From positions 682,001 to 746,000 of the forward strand of contig NZ_AP012273.1 in assembly GCF_000828615.1 (NCBI RefSeq): a DNA stretch of 64,000 bases. The letters are read 5' to 3'. Position 1 is the first letter of the stretch. Each line of letters starts with the position of its first letter. Both the position numbers and the translations under genes were made by a program. The DNA comes from Thiolapillus brandeum (GTDB lineage: Bacteria; Pseudomonadota; Gammaproteobacteria; Chromatiales; Chromatiaceae). The notes below the pieces were generated by a model. It was given only the letters and a program-made list of their open reading frames with translations, made no database searches and was not told where the DNA came from. This document shows positions 9,577 through 17,874 of this stretch, in pieces.

Positions 9577-10215
9577 ATGATTACCCTCATTGGAAGCCTC
9601 AAGGGTGGATCCGGAAAAAGCACCATTACTTTCAACCTGGCCGTATGGTTGTCTCTGGCTGAACAGAATGTGCTTGCCATAGATGCTGATCCCCAGGCTA
9701 CTTTGACGGATGTTGTGGATGTGCGTACGGAGGAGGGTTATGAACCCCCGGTTATTCTGGGGAACAAAAAATTGCTCACGAATCGCAAGGAACTCGACCA
9801 GTATGATGAAGTGCTGGTGGATGTGGGCACTGCAGATCTGCACAGTTTCAAGCAGGCCATTGCCGTGGCTGATCGTATCGTGGTTCCGGTACCCCCCAGC
9901 CAGGCGGATATCTGGTCTACCCAGCGTTTTCTGCGCCTCATAGATTCCGTGGTTTCAGACAGCCGCAGGCCGGAAGTCATGGGCTTCATCAATCGGGCCG
10001 ATACCCATCGCGCCATTCGTGAAAGTGATGAAGCCGCCGCAGCCCTGGTATCTTTGCCGGGTATCAAGTTTATCAAGGCGCGTCTTGCCCAGCGCACGGC
10101 TTTTCGGCGTTCCTTTAGTGAGGGTCTGGGAGTGTTTGAGATGGATCCCCGTAGCAAAGGGGCTCTGGAGTGGAATGCTTTGGCAGCCGTGCTTTACGCC
10201 CATGTGGTCGGTTGA
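9577..10215 (+). CDS. ParA/MinD-type ATPase
   Basis: 212-aa cytoplasmic P-loop ATPase. The deviant Walker A box KGGSGKST is at residues 9-16 and the IDADPQ motif at 35-40, both hallmarks of ParA/Soj proteins; a short switch segment EVLVDVGT follows at about residue 80. It is close to the small ParA types that position cargo rather than segregate a replicon: there is no N-terminal HTH and no parB gene beside it. It sits 125 nt after the RND permease and before a membrane-anchored coiled-coil protein, so a role in positioning that membrane complex is possible but inferred. Confidence 0.85.
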   Translation: MITLIGSLKGGSGKSTITFNLAVWLSLAEQNVLAIDADPQATLTDVVDVRTEEGYEPPVILGNKKLLTNRKELDQYDEVLVDVGTADLHSFKQAIAVADRIVVPVPPSQADIWSTQRFLRLIDSVVSDSRRPEVMGFINRADTHRAIRESDEAAAALVSLPGIKFIKARLAQRTAFRRSFSEGLGVFEMDPRSKGALEWNALAAVLYAHVVG

Positions 10216-10347
10216 ACCTGATTTTTTTGCGCGGTTGTGCGGCAAATCAGCACAGTTTTGTTGTGCATAAGAAAAATCATAAGTAGAATCAGTATGAGTT
10301 TCGATCATTTGCCGTTATTTGGTAAAGGATGAAACAGGCTTAACTCA

Positions 10348-10854
10348 GTGGTGACGGTATTGAATTCCCAGGAAGAAGACAAGCAGCAGGTGAGCGACCA
10401 GGAAGGCATTACCCGCCTTTCGGAAGTCTTCGAAACCAGTGCCCGGCGCTGGGAACTGATCATTTACCCTTCCATGTTTGCTTTCGTGGTGCTGGCGGCC
10501 TATGGTTTCTTTCTAATCTATCGCCTGGCGGGCGATATGCATTATATGGTCATCAGCGTGGATACGCACATGTCCGTGCTCTCCAGCAACATGCAAAGCA
10601 TGTCGGAGAACATGGGGCAGATGACCACCAATATCCGCACCATGACGGTGAGCCTTGATTCCATGGAACACAAGATGGGAACACTGCAGCCGATACTGGC
10701 CAGCATGGAATCCATGGATGATTCCATGAAATCTCTGAATGCCTCTACCCGGGCCATGACTTTCGCCACCCAGGGGATGCAGCAGGATATGTCGCGTCTG
10801 AATACCAATGTTGGTCGCCCCATGTCCTTTATGAACAGTTTCATGCCCTGGTAG
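10348..10854 (+). CDS. Methionine-rich membrane-anchored coiled-coil protein
   Basis: 168 aa, unknown function. A soluble N-terminal 35 residues precede one TM helix (about 37-58); the remaining 108 residues carry 19 methionines in a regular SMxxNMxxM-type spacing, predicting a long amphipathic helix or coiled coil, probably on the periplasmic side. The start is GTG (10348, or GTG 10351); the first ATG lies inside the TM, so a GTG start is needed. It follows the ParA-type gene by 132 nt and ends 2 nt before the nucleotidase start. Methionine-rich periplasmic helices sometimes bind copper or act as oxidant sinks, but no function is established here. Confidence 0.7.
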   Translation: MVTVLNSQEEDKQQVSDQEGITRLSEVFETSARRWELIIYPSMFAFVVLAAYGFFLIYRLAGDMHYMVISVDTHMSVLSSNMQSMSENMGQMTTNIRTMTVSLDSMEHKMGTLQPILASMESMDDSMKSLNASTRAMTFATQGMQQDMSRLNTNVGRPMSFMNSFMPW

Positions 10855-10856
10855 CC

Positions 10857-11783
10857 GTGGGAATAATCGAATCACGGCCAAGTCTGGTTGTTGCCATATC
10901 CTCCCGCGCCCTTTTTGACCTGGATGAATCCCACCAGGTCTTTCAAACTCAGGGCGTCGATGCCTACTATGAGTACCAGATTCAGCATGAAGAGGACATT
11001 CTTGCTCCCGGAGTGGCTTTTTCTCTGGTGCGGAAGCTGCTCAATCTGAACGAGTTGTTCCAGGGACGTGTCAAGGTGGAAGTGGTACTGCTGTCCAGAA
11101 ACAGCGCCGATACGGGGTTACGGGTATTCAATTCCATTGAGCACCATGGTCTGGATATTACCCGGGCAGCGTTTACTGGTGGCCGCAGTCCCTTCGAATA
11201 TGCTTCGGTTCTGGATGCCCACTTGTTTCTGTCCGCAGATTCTGATGATGTGGCCCGGGCCCTGCAATCCGGTGTGGCGGCAGCAACCATTGCGCCGGCC
11301 CATCCGGGAGATGCGCAGGAACGGCCTTTGGATGAGGGAGTTGACCAGCTGCGGATTGCCTTTGATGGCGATGCGGTATTGTTTTCGGATGAGGCGGAAA
11401 AGATATACCGGCAGCAGGGGCTGGAAGCTTTTGAAGCCAGTGAAAAAGCTGCCGCCAAGCGCCCCCTGGAAGCGGGCCCTTTCCGCTGTTTTCTGGAAGT
11501 GTTGCACAAGTTGCAGTCCCTGGCACCGGAAGGCACGGCTCCTATCCGTACCGCCCTGGTAACAGCTCGGGGGGCACCCGCACACGAACGGGTAATTCGC
11601 ACCCTGCGGACCTGGGGTATTCGTATCGATGAAGCCCTGTTTCTTGGAGGTATGGAGAAGAGTGCCTTTCTCAAGGCCTTTCAGGCCGATATCTTCTTCG
11701 ATGACCAGACTCATCATGTGGAGTCGGCCGCCCAGTTTGTTCCCGCAGGACATGTGCCCCACGGAGTGGCGAACAAGGGCTGA
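10857..11783 (+). CDS. 5'-nucleotidase (cytosolic NT5C1-like family)
   Basis: 308-aa cytoplasmic protein resembling the bacterial 5'-nucleotidase family related to eukaryotic cN-I. Supporting segments are VVAISSRALFDLDESHQVF at the N-terminus (HAD-like nucleophile region), LLSRNSADTGLRVFNSIE, IAFDGDAVLFSDEAEK in the centre and IFFDDQTHHVESA at the C-terminus, a HAD motif IV. It would dephosphorylate nucleoside monophosphates. Start GTG at 10857, 2 nt after the stop of the membrane coiled-coil gene, so the two are translated from one transcript. Convergent with the FimX-like gene. Confidence 0.82.
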   Translation: MGIIESRPSLVVAISSRALFDLDESHQVFQTQGVDAYYEYQIQHEEDILAPGVAFSLVRKLLNLNELFQGRVKVEVVLLSRNSADTGLRVFNSIEHHGLDITRAAFTGGRSPFEYASVLDAHLFLSADSDDVARALQSGVAAATIAPAHPGDAQERPLDEGVDQLRIAFDGDAVLFSDEAEKIYRQQGLEAFEASEKAAAKRPLEAGPFRCFLEVLHKLQSLAPEGTAPIRTALVTARGAPAHERVIRTLRTWGIRIDEALFLGGMEKSAFLKAFQADIFFDDQTHHVESAAQFVPAGHVPHGVANKG

Positions 11784-11791
11784 GCGGCCGG

Positions 11792-13894
11792 TTACAGCTC
11801 CGCGTCGTAGATGATGGTGTCCACAGGCTTCTGGATAAAATTGCCCTGGATGAAATCAACACCAACGTTCCATAGCAGGGTCAGCTGAGCAGCCTCCTCG
11901 ATATGGGTGACGATGGTTTTGACCTTCTCTTTGTGCAACTGCTCGTTATAATCCTTGAGCAGCTCCTGCTGTTCCTTGTCCTGGGACAGCTTGCCGGAAA
12001 TTTCCGGGGTGAAACATACCATGTCGGAATTCAGATGCCGCACCACGTTGACGGCTTCCTGCTCGAAAGGGAAATGGGTGAGAGTGATGCGGCAATTGAT
12101 CTTGCGCAGGCCTTCCGCCAGTTGCTCCATTTTTTCCAGGTGAGCGATAACATCATTGTGAGCCACTGCAAAAGCCAGCCATGCACCCTTGGCTTTGAAC
12201 TCCCGCAGGCAATCACAAATCCATAGAAGCAGCGAGTCGTCTTCTATGCCAGCGGCTGACAAGGTGATCAGGAAATTGAGCTTGTGGCCATCGGCCCGGT
12301 GGCTGGCCACTTCTCGAATGGCATTGCGGATCACCCAACGGTCAATTTCGGCCATGCGTTCGGAACGAATCGCATCCTCCATGAACTCCTCCGGGGATAT
12401 CTGCTGGCCTTCTTCATTCAGCATGCGCACATAGATGGCATAGTCTTCCCGGCTGTTGCCATGCAGGCTGACCACAGGCTGATATACGAGATGGAACTGA
12501 TCATTGGACAAGGCCTGATCGATCAGTTGCACCACGCTTTCATTTCCGTTGTTCTGTTCTGCAGCCTGTTGCCCGCCTTTTTCAAACGACACAATGGCAG
12601 TATTGTTGGCCAGTCCCTGTTTCCGGGCTTTGACCGCGTGAGAGATAAGGTCGGTAGCACTTTTGGCTGGTGGCGCATCCGAATGGGAGATGCCGAACAC
12701 GAACTGTGGAGAAATGGATGTCCCGTCTTCCTCAAAGCTGTGATCATTGAGGGCTTTGGCCAAGCGGTTGGCCAGTGATTCGGCATCCGTGCCGGGTGTA
12801 CACAAGATGGCAAATTCATGCTCGCCAAACCGGGAAACCAGGTCTGTGTCATAGGTGGTTTCATTGAGAATGTGGGTCACCTCCTTGAGGACGGTTTCTC
12901 CAGCATCCAGATTGAAGTCAGTCTTGATATCGGGGAAGTTTACGATATTGAGCAGTATCATGCTGAGCCGCTGATTGGTATCGCGGGCTTCTGCAAACTG
13001 TAGCTCAAGGTTTTCATTGAAATATTTGCGATTGTGCAGGCCTGTATCAGTATCGTAGTTGGCCAGCTCGGCCAGGCGTTGCTCGATATCCATGTCGGAA
13101 GCCTGGCTACGGATGATCACCTGGGTGCAGTCCTCGCCATCGATGGTTGAAGGGGCAAAATCCATCGTGACAGACAGGTCTTTGCCCTCATTGGTCACGC
13201 AGGTGATGTCGATCTGCTCTGCGGTATGTTCCTCGTCCAGTTTGTGCAGTACGGGCTTGAACTTGAGCCGGTCGTCACTGGCAATGAGATCCATAAATGG
13301 AAGACCTTCCAGCTCATCAGGGTTGTTGAAACCAAACAGGGAAACGTAGGCCGGATTGGCATAGACATGCATGCCCTGGTGTATATAGGCGATGGCGTCA
13401 CGTGCGGTTTCCGTGAGAGTTTCATAACGCTGTTTGGTCTCTTTCAGCTCCTGGGTGACGGCCAGCAGCTTTTTCTTGGTGATCATGTTCTGCTGTTCGC
13501 GATTCACCACGTAGATGAGATGTGCATGATCATTGCGCTCAATAATGTCCTGAGCCCGGGTTTCAGCCGCAAAAAACAGTTCTTCGTCAGGATCGTCGGA
13601 AAGCAGGATGAAAGCCGCCAGGGGGGACACTTCCCGTATCTGGCGTATGGCGGTGGTAAAATCGATTTCCTCCGCATCCGTGTTCACAAGAACCACATCT
13701 GCGTCCAGGGTTTGCACCAGAGTATCGAGTTCATCGGGTGTGTAAGCAGTATTCAGGTGTACCGCCATGCCGGAATTGCGCAGGGTTTGGGAGTATATGT
13801 TGGCATCATCGATGGAACACCCAAGCACCAGGAGTTCCACAATGTCACTCAGGGGAGTAACGATCTGAATAATTCTTTCTGCATTGGTGCTCAT
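11792..13894 (-). CDS. FimX-like protein: receiver-like, PAS, degenerate GGDEF and EAL domains
   Basis: 700-aa cytoplasmic signalling protein. Order: receiver-like domain (about 18-130), PAS (about 155-270), GGDEF-like (about 285-450) and EAL-like (about 455-695). The GGDEF active-site loop reads RFGEHEF instead of R-x-GGDEF, and the EAL signature region reads YAIYVRML instead of EALLR, so neither cyclase nor phosphodiesterase activity is expected. This combination is that of FimX, a c-di-GMP receptor for type IV pilus function. An AGGA ribosome site precedes the ATG at 13894. It lies 27 nt after a PilZ-like gene on the same strand, so the pair is probably one c-di-GMP effector operon. No pilus genes are in the window. 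Confidence 0.82.
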   Translation of the reverse strand: MSTNAERIIQIVTPLSDIVELLVLGCSIDDANIYSQTLRNSGMAVHLNTAYTPDELDTLVQTLDADVVLVNTDAEEIDFTTAIRQIREVSPLAAFILLSDDPDEELFFAAETRAQDIIERNDHAHLIYVVNREQQNMITKKKLLAVTQELKETKQRYETLTETARDAIAYIHQGMHVYANPAYVSLFGFNNPDELEGLPFMDLIASDDRLKFKPVLHKLDEEHTAEQIDITCVTNEGKDLSVTMDFAPSTIDGEDCTQVIIRSQASDMDIEQRLAELANYDTDTGLHNRKYFNENLELQFAEARDTNQRLSMILLNIVNFPDIKTDFNLDAGETVLKEVTHILNETTYDTDLVSRFGEHEFAILCTPGTDAESLANRLAKALNDHSFEEDGTSISPQFVFGISHSDAPPAKSATDLISHAVKARKQGLANNTAIVSFEKGGQQAAEQNNGNESVVQLIDQALSNDQFHLVYQPVVSLHGNSREDYAIYVRMLNEEGQQISPEEFMEDAIRSERMAEIDRWVIRNAIREVASHRADGHKLNFLITLSAAGIEDDSLLLWICDCLREFKAKGAWLAFAVAHNDVIAHLEKMEQLAEGLRKINCRITLTHFPFEQEAVNVVRHLNSDMVCFTPEISGKLSQDKEQQELLKDYNEQLHKEKVKTIVTHIEEAAQLTLLWNVGVDFIQGNFIQKPVDTIIYDAEL

Positions 13895-13921
13895 AAACTT
13901 GATCCTGAGTTATTCTGATTT

Positions 13922-15787
13922 TCAAAGATCATTCCATAGATCCTGGAAGTCGTCTGTAGGGTCACCGGACTTTTTCCGGGATTCTTCCTGTTCCACATAA
14001 GTGAAATGATAGTGGATGAAGTTGTTGTTTGACTCCACCCATTTGGTCAGTTTGATCTGATGTTCGCCAAATTCTGTGACCATGGTCATGATTGTGTTCA
14101 ATTCAAAGGCGCGGGTGTTGGTGAGTATGCCCTGCCTCTCGCTGTCTATGCCGCTCCCGGACAACAGCAGGCAGCGATACTGGTTCTGTCGATTGGAGGA
14201 TGCCTTCGTGCCTGGGGTGAGGGTAATAGGCGAACAATTGGAAGCCATGACCTGTATGCCCAGATACAGCTGATCATCCTCAATATCCTTGAGCCAGCGC
14301 GTGACTGCAACACTGAATTCCTCAGGGTTATTGGGAGAGCGGATGCCCAGTATGTCACCTACTCTGACTTTCATGGGATAGGAATCCTTCCAGCCCAGGC
14401 AGTATCCTTCTACGCTTTCGTTGTAAGTGAGTACGGAAAAGGCGGCATTTGGATCACGCTTCATGGCGTCGAACAGGTTGGCCGGTTCGTGTTCCATGGG
14501 CGTACCCAGTAGAGCGCTTGCCAGATTCGAGGAGGATTCGGCAAATATGGAATCTCCGCCAAGGCTGTTGGTGGGAGAGGCGATGGCCAGGGTGCTGAAT
14601 ACACTATCATTCCAGGTCAGATGGCTGGAAGGGTTGGCGTTGCCTGATTGTGCCCCCTTGTCCTGCTGTTGTTCCTGTCCGCTTTCAATATTTTGCTCCA
14701 GCAGATGCAGAAGATTGGTCAGGCCGACGATAGCGTACATCTCATGGTGCAGGTTGTTGCGTGCAAATTTGCGTTCCAAAGATTTGTTCCAGCCTCTTAT
14801 CAACGATGTCAACAATGAGCGGGACAAGTGATGCGGGTTCTTCTCCATGTGTGCAGGAGATTCCCATTCTGCATCATCATATTCCTCCCGGGCGCGGGAG
14901 AGCACGCCGTTCAGATCAAATGCACGGTAACGGCTGTCGTTGCGTTGTGCCGGGCTGATGGTTTTCTGTGGTGGCTCATCGGACCACAGGTTGAGATAGA
15001 AAATCCCGGCGCTGTGGTTGTCCATGTCGCTGATCAGGCCGATCTCCGTATGCTTGTCCCATTCCTGCAGTTTGTCATGCAGTAGACGCAGCTGGGTTTG
15101 GGTCAGACGATAAGGGCTGGTGGTGGCGATCAGAACCATATCCTTATAGACATCTTCGATGCTCTGTGCGTTCTTGCGGCGCCATAGAAACTTGCTGGTT
15201 TCCTTTACGCCAATATGATGCACATGGTTCTGCGAGGCCCATGCATACAGGTAATGGGCTTCGCGCCACAGGCCCTTTTGATAGTCCCGGTAGATCAGCA
15301 GGTTGTGGAACATGCGCTGCTTCATGTACTGAAGTGCCCGTTGCGCGGCAACAATGACCAGTTTCTGGTTGAAGTTCTTTTCATTACCCATGACCTGTTC
15401 GAGAAACAGAATCTTGTAGGAAATGGCAATTTCGTTGCACAGCTCCGTAGCCAGTCTGGCCGCCTTTTTGGACTTGGGGGACAGGGGAAAACCGACGTTC
15501 AGATAGTGCTTGGTGATATTGGTATTGATATAACGGACGGGTTCCCGGAATAGCTCGATGATCTCTGCACGAACCAGGGTGGGGATCCTGATGCGATTGA
15601 AGGTGGCAAGGGTTTTGTATACCTGGCGTGCTGTTTCACCAATATTGGCTACGGGCAGCTGCTCGGCCCAACGTTTGACCTCCCGTGGATTCAACAAAAA
15701 GCTGTCCTCGGGCGCCTCTGTCTGTTTGGGGATGGACAGTTCTACCCGTGGCGGCTTGCTGTTTTCATCGTGTCTACTGTCGGCCAT
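13922..15787 (-). CDS. Large protein with C-terminal PilZ-like domain, partner of the FimX-like protein
   Basis: 621 aa from the ATG at 15787, which has an AAGGA upstream; an in-frame ATG at 15826 lacks a ribosome site. The first 400 residues are helical and unassigned. The region around residues 470-550 (VRVGDILGIR, then AVTRWLKDIEDDQLYLGIQV) has the layout of a PilZ beta-barrel, in which a strand on W-x-x-V/R-x-W-L precedes a G-I/V-x-hydrophobic strand; the arginine pair of canonical c-di-GMP binders is not evident. The gene precedes the degenerate GGDEF-EAL gene by 27 nt. A role in c-di-GMP-dependent surface behaviour is inferred from that pairing. Confidence 0.6.
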   Translation of the reverse strand: MADSRHDENSKPPRVELSIPKQTEAPEDSFLLNPREVKRWAEQLPVANIGETARQVYKTLATFNRIRIPTLVRAEIIELFREPVRYINTNITKHYLNVGFPLSPKSKKAARLATELCNEIAISYKILFLEQVMGNEKNFNQKLVIVAAQRALQYMKQRMFHNLLIYRDYQKGLWREAHYLYAWASQNHVHHIGVKETSKFLWRRKNAQSIEDVYKDMVLIATTSPYRLTQTQLRLLHDKLQEWDKHTEIGLISDMDNHSAGIFYLNLWSDEPPQKTISPAQRNDSRYRAFDLNGVLSRAREEYDDAEWESPAHMEKNPHHLSRSLLTSLIRGWNKSLERKFARNNLHHEMYAIVGLTNLLHLLEQNIESGQEQQQDKGAQSGNANPSSHLTWNDSVFSTLAIASPTNSLGGDSIFAESSSNLASALLGTPMEHEPANLFDAMKRDPNAAFSVLTYNESVEGYCLGWKDSYPMKVRVGDILGIRSPNNPEEFSVAVTRWLKDIEDDQLYLGIQVMASNCSPITLTPGTKASSNRQNQYRCLLLSGSGIDSERQGILTNTRAFELNTIMTMVTEFGEHQIKLTKWVESNNNFIHYHFTYVEQEESRKKSGDPTDDFQDLWNDL

Positions 15788-16233
15788 TGTCTTTGTTTTC
15801 CTTGTCCCTGAATCGATCTCTGGCACTTGCTGACCAGCGGATTGCTCAGCTGGGTTGCTGCAGTTGAGGTGTCATAAATCCAGGCTCCGGCCTGACTGTT
15901 ACAGTCGGAACCAATGATTTGTAAGTCCCCGGGAGATCCTTCGACCCCTGCTCGTACTGCACAGGACGACGCAAGAAAACCTCTGCTGCTAAATATCGCC
16001 TAAAAAGGCTTTTATTCCAAGCACTAAAGATAACAAATTATATATGAAATCAATAGTTGGGCACAGGGGATAGTACCAGGACAACGGAGAGTTTCCTGTC
16101 CACAGGGAGATTGCTTTGTTGTTTGTGTCGTATTAGACATGATGTTTTGACCTGCCCAACCTCAACGAACGTGGATTATGCTGGGGTTGGGAAATACACT
16201 CCCGACACAGAGCCACATTGAGGAGGACAGGTC
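15788..16233. other. Intergenic region upstream of the IS110 transposase
   Basis: No gene can be supported. The left end of the IS element must lie here. A hairpin with arms at 16155-16164 (CCCAACCTCA) and 16182-16191 (TGGGGTTGGG) lies 42 nt before the transposase start, with a 17-nt loop. The middle part, about 15990-16060, is AT-rich. Confidence 0.5.
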
Positions 16234-17442
16234 ATGAAAGAGTCTATCGCAAAAGCCATTGATAAACAGACAAAAGCGGCGCAGGTGAACACGGCGGATG
16301 CAGGCAGCTACGCGGCCTACATCGGGTTGGATGTTCACAAAGACACCATTGCGGTGGCTATCGCGTTACCGGGCCGGGAAGAACCGGTCTACCGGGGTGA
16401 AATTGCCCATGAAGGCCGAAAGGTGGAAAAATGGCTGAATCGCCTGAGTGTCGAGTTTGATGGTCAGGTGCTGCAATTCTGCTATGAAGCAGGGCCCTGC
16501 GGCTACGGGCTGTATCGCCGCCTGGTGGGGGCGGGTCATGACTGCCAGGTCGTGGCCCCCTCACTGATTCCGAGGAAGGCTGGTGAGCGGATCAAGACCG
16601 ATCGGCGGGATGCACTGAAGTTGGCGCGGCTGTTACGGGCCGGTGAGCTGACAGCAGTGTGGGTACCGGATGCTGAGCAGGAGGCCATGCGGGATCTGAC
16701 CCGGGCCCGGGACGACATGAAGAGCCAGGAGCGCAAGGCGCGTCAGCAGCTTAATGCTTTTGTGTTGCGTCACGGCCACCACTGGCCCCGGGGCAAGAAG
16801 CGCTGGACCCAGGCGCATTTCAACTGGCTGGAATCGATCCAATTTGAGCAGCCCTGGCTGCAGATTGTGCTGCAGGAATACATCGATGCAGTCAAGGCGG
16901 CGACCCGGCGGGTCACCGACCTGACCGAGCAGCTGATGCAAGCCTTACCGGGCTGGTCATTGGCCCCGGTGGTGGACGCCCTGGTGGCCCTGCGGGGGGT
17001 CGACAAGCTGGCCGCTACCGTCCTGCTGGCGGAGTTGGGCGATATCAGCCGTTTCGATTCCCCGAAACAGCTGATGGCCTACCTGGGACTGGTGCCGAGC
17101 GAGCATAGCAGTGGCGGCCGGCGACGTCAGGGCGCGATCACCCTGACCGGCAACGGTCATGCGCGCCGGATGCTGGTGGAGTGTGCCTGGAGCTACCGCT
17201 TTCCGGCGCGCCAGACGATGCATCTCAAACGAAAGGCCAAGGCGGCACCAGAACGGGCCAAGGCGATCGCCTGGCGGGCCCAGAAGCGTCTCTGCGGTCG
17301 CTATCGTCAGCTCACGCAGGCCGGCAAGAACGTCAAGTTGGTGTGTGTCGCGATTGCCCGGGAATTGGTCGGCTTCATCTGGGACATCGTACGGCAGGAG
17401 ATGCCCCGCCTGATGGTCAAGAGTGGATCGGCGGCTGGATAA
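16234..17442 (+). CDS. IS110-family transposase
   Basis: 402-aa DEDD recombinase. The N-terminal RuvC-like domain begins YIGLDVHKDTIAVAI (first Asp), followed by CYEAGPCGYGLYRRL (Glu) and IKTDRRDALKLARLL (two Asp). The C-terminal part carries the Tnp_20 domain with a helix-hairpin-helix-like VALRGVDKLAATVLLAELGD and the SSGGRRRQG segment that holds the conserved serine. Full length, no frameshift, with a strong GAGGAGG ribosome site. These elements move as circles and are guided by a structured bridge RNA from a flanking non-coding end. The ends cannot be placed by eye because the family has no terminal inverted repeats. Confidence 0.93.
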   Translation: MKESIAKAIDKQTKAAQVNTADAGSYAAYIGLDVHKDTIAVAIALPGREEPVYRGEIAHEGRKVEKWLNRLSVEFDGQVLQFCYEAGPCGYGLYRRLVGAGHDCQVVAPSLIPRKAGERIKTDRRDALKLARLLRAGELTAVWVPDAEQEAMRDLTRARDDMKSQERKARQQLNAFVLRHGHHWPRGKKRWTQAHFNWLESIQFEQPWLQIVLQEYIDAVKAATRRVTDLTEQLMQALPGWSLAPVVDALVALRGVDKLAATVLLAELGDISRFDSPKQLMAYLGLVPSEHSSGGRRRQGAITLTGNGHARRMLVECAWSYRFPARQTMHLKRKAKAAPERAKAIAWRAQKRLCGRYRQLTQAGKNVKLVCVAIARELVGFIWDIVRQEMPRLMVKSGSAAG

Positions 17443-17513
17443 GCCGTGTGCCGCACGATACGACTGCTACCATAGGGAGGAGGAACGACAGGCACCTTGA
17501 CTCAGGGTCTATC

Positions 17514-17559
17514 TGGCCGGTGTGGAGAACCCTTGTCCGGGTTATAACGGCATCGGCCA
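17514..17559 (+). ncRNA. Candidate bridge-RNA stem of the IS110-family element
   Basis: Downstream of the transposase a nested fold is visible: outer arms TGGCCG (17514-17519) and CGGCCA (17554-17559) enclosing an inner hairpin AACCC (17528-17532), loop TTGTCC, GGGTT (17539-17543). IS110-family bridge RNAs come from a non-coding flank and show such stems with internal loops. Whether this element uses the upstream or downstream flank is not known, so this is only a candidate. Confidence 0.25.
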
Positions 17560-17755
17560 TGACGGGATAACCTCAAGCGAGCATTCCCGGTCGATGATCC
17601 CTGACATTAGAGAAAGGCCAGCTCTGCGACGCAGTGAAGTCCGGTGGTAACCAATCCACGCATATCAGCATGATCCACCGTTGCAATCTGCTGGATGGAC
17701 CCTGAGCCAAGGTGCTTGAACAATACACCACGAGACTGACAGATAGATCGAGCAT

Positions 17756-17832
17756 GGGCTTATCCACCCTTTGCCCACCGCTGCGCAATAAGCCAAAGGT
17801 TGCTACGCCGTGGACAAAGCGTGGATAAGCCC
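17756..17832. repeat. 23-bp inverted repeat
   Basis: Arms 17756-17778 and 17810-17832 read GGGCTTATCCAC plus 11 further bases and pair with two mismatches; the loop is 31 nt. Each arm contains TTATCCAC, which is eight of nine bases of a DnaA box in opposite orientations. It lies between the IS110 transposase and the larger palindrome. Confidence 0.75.
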
Positions 17833-17874
17833 TCGGGGCAGTATTAGCCAGGGGTTGACAGGTCAAAACATATC

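Noticed and set aside
17756-17832. Replication origin suggested by TTATCCAC motifs
   Set aside because: Only two boxes, no dnaA, dnaN, gidA or AT-rich unwinding region.
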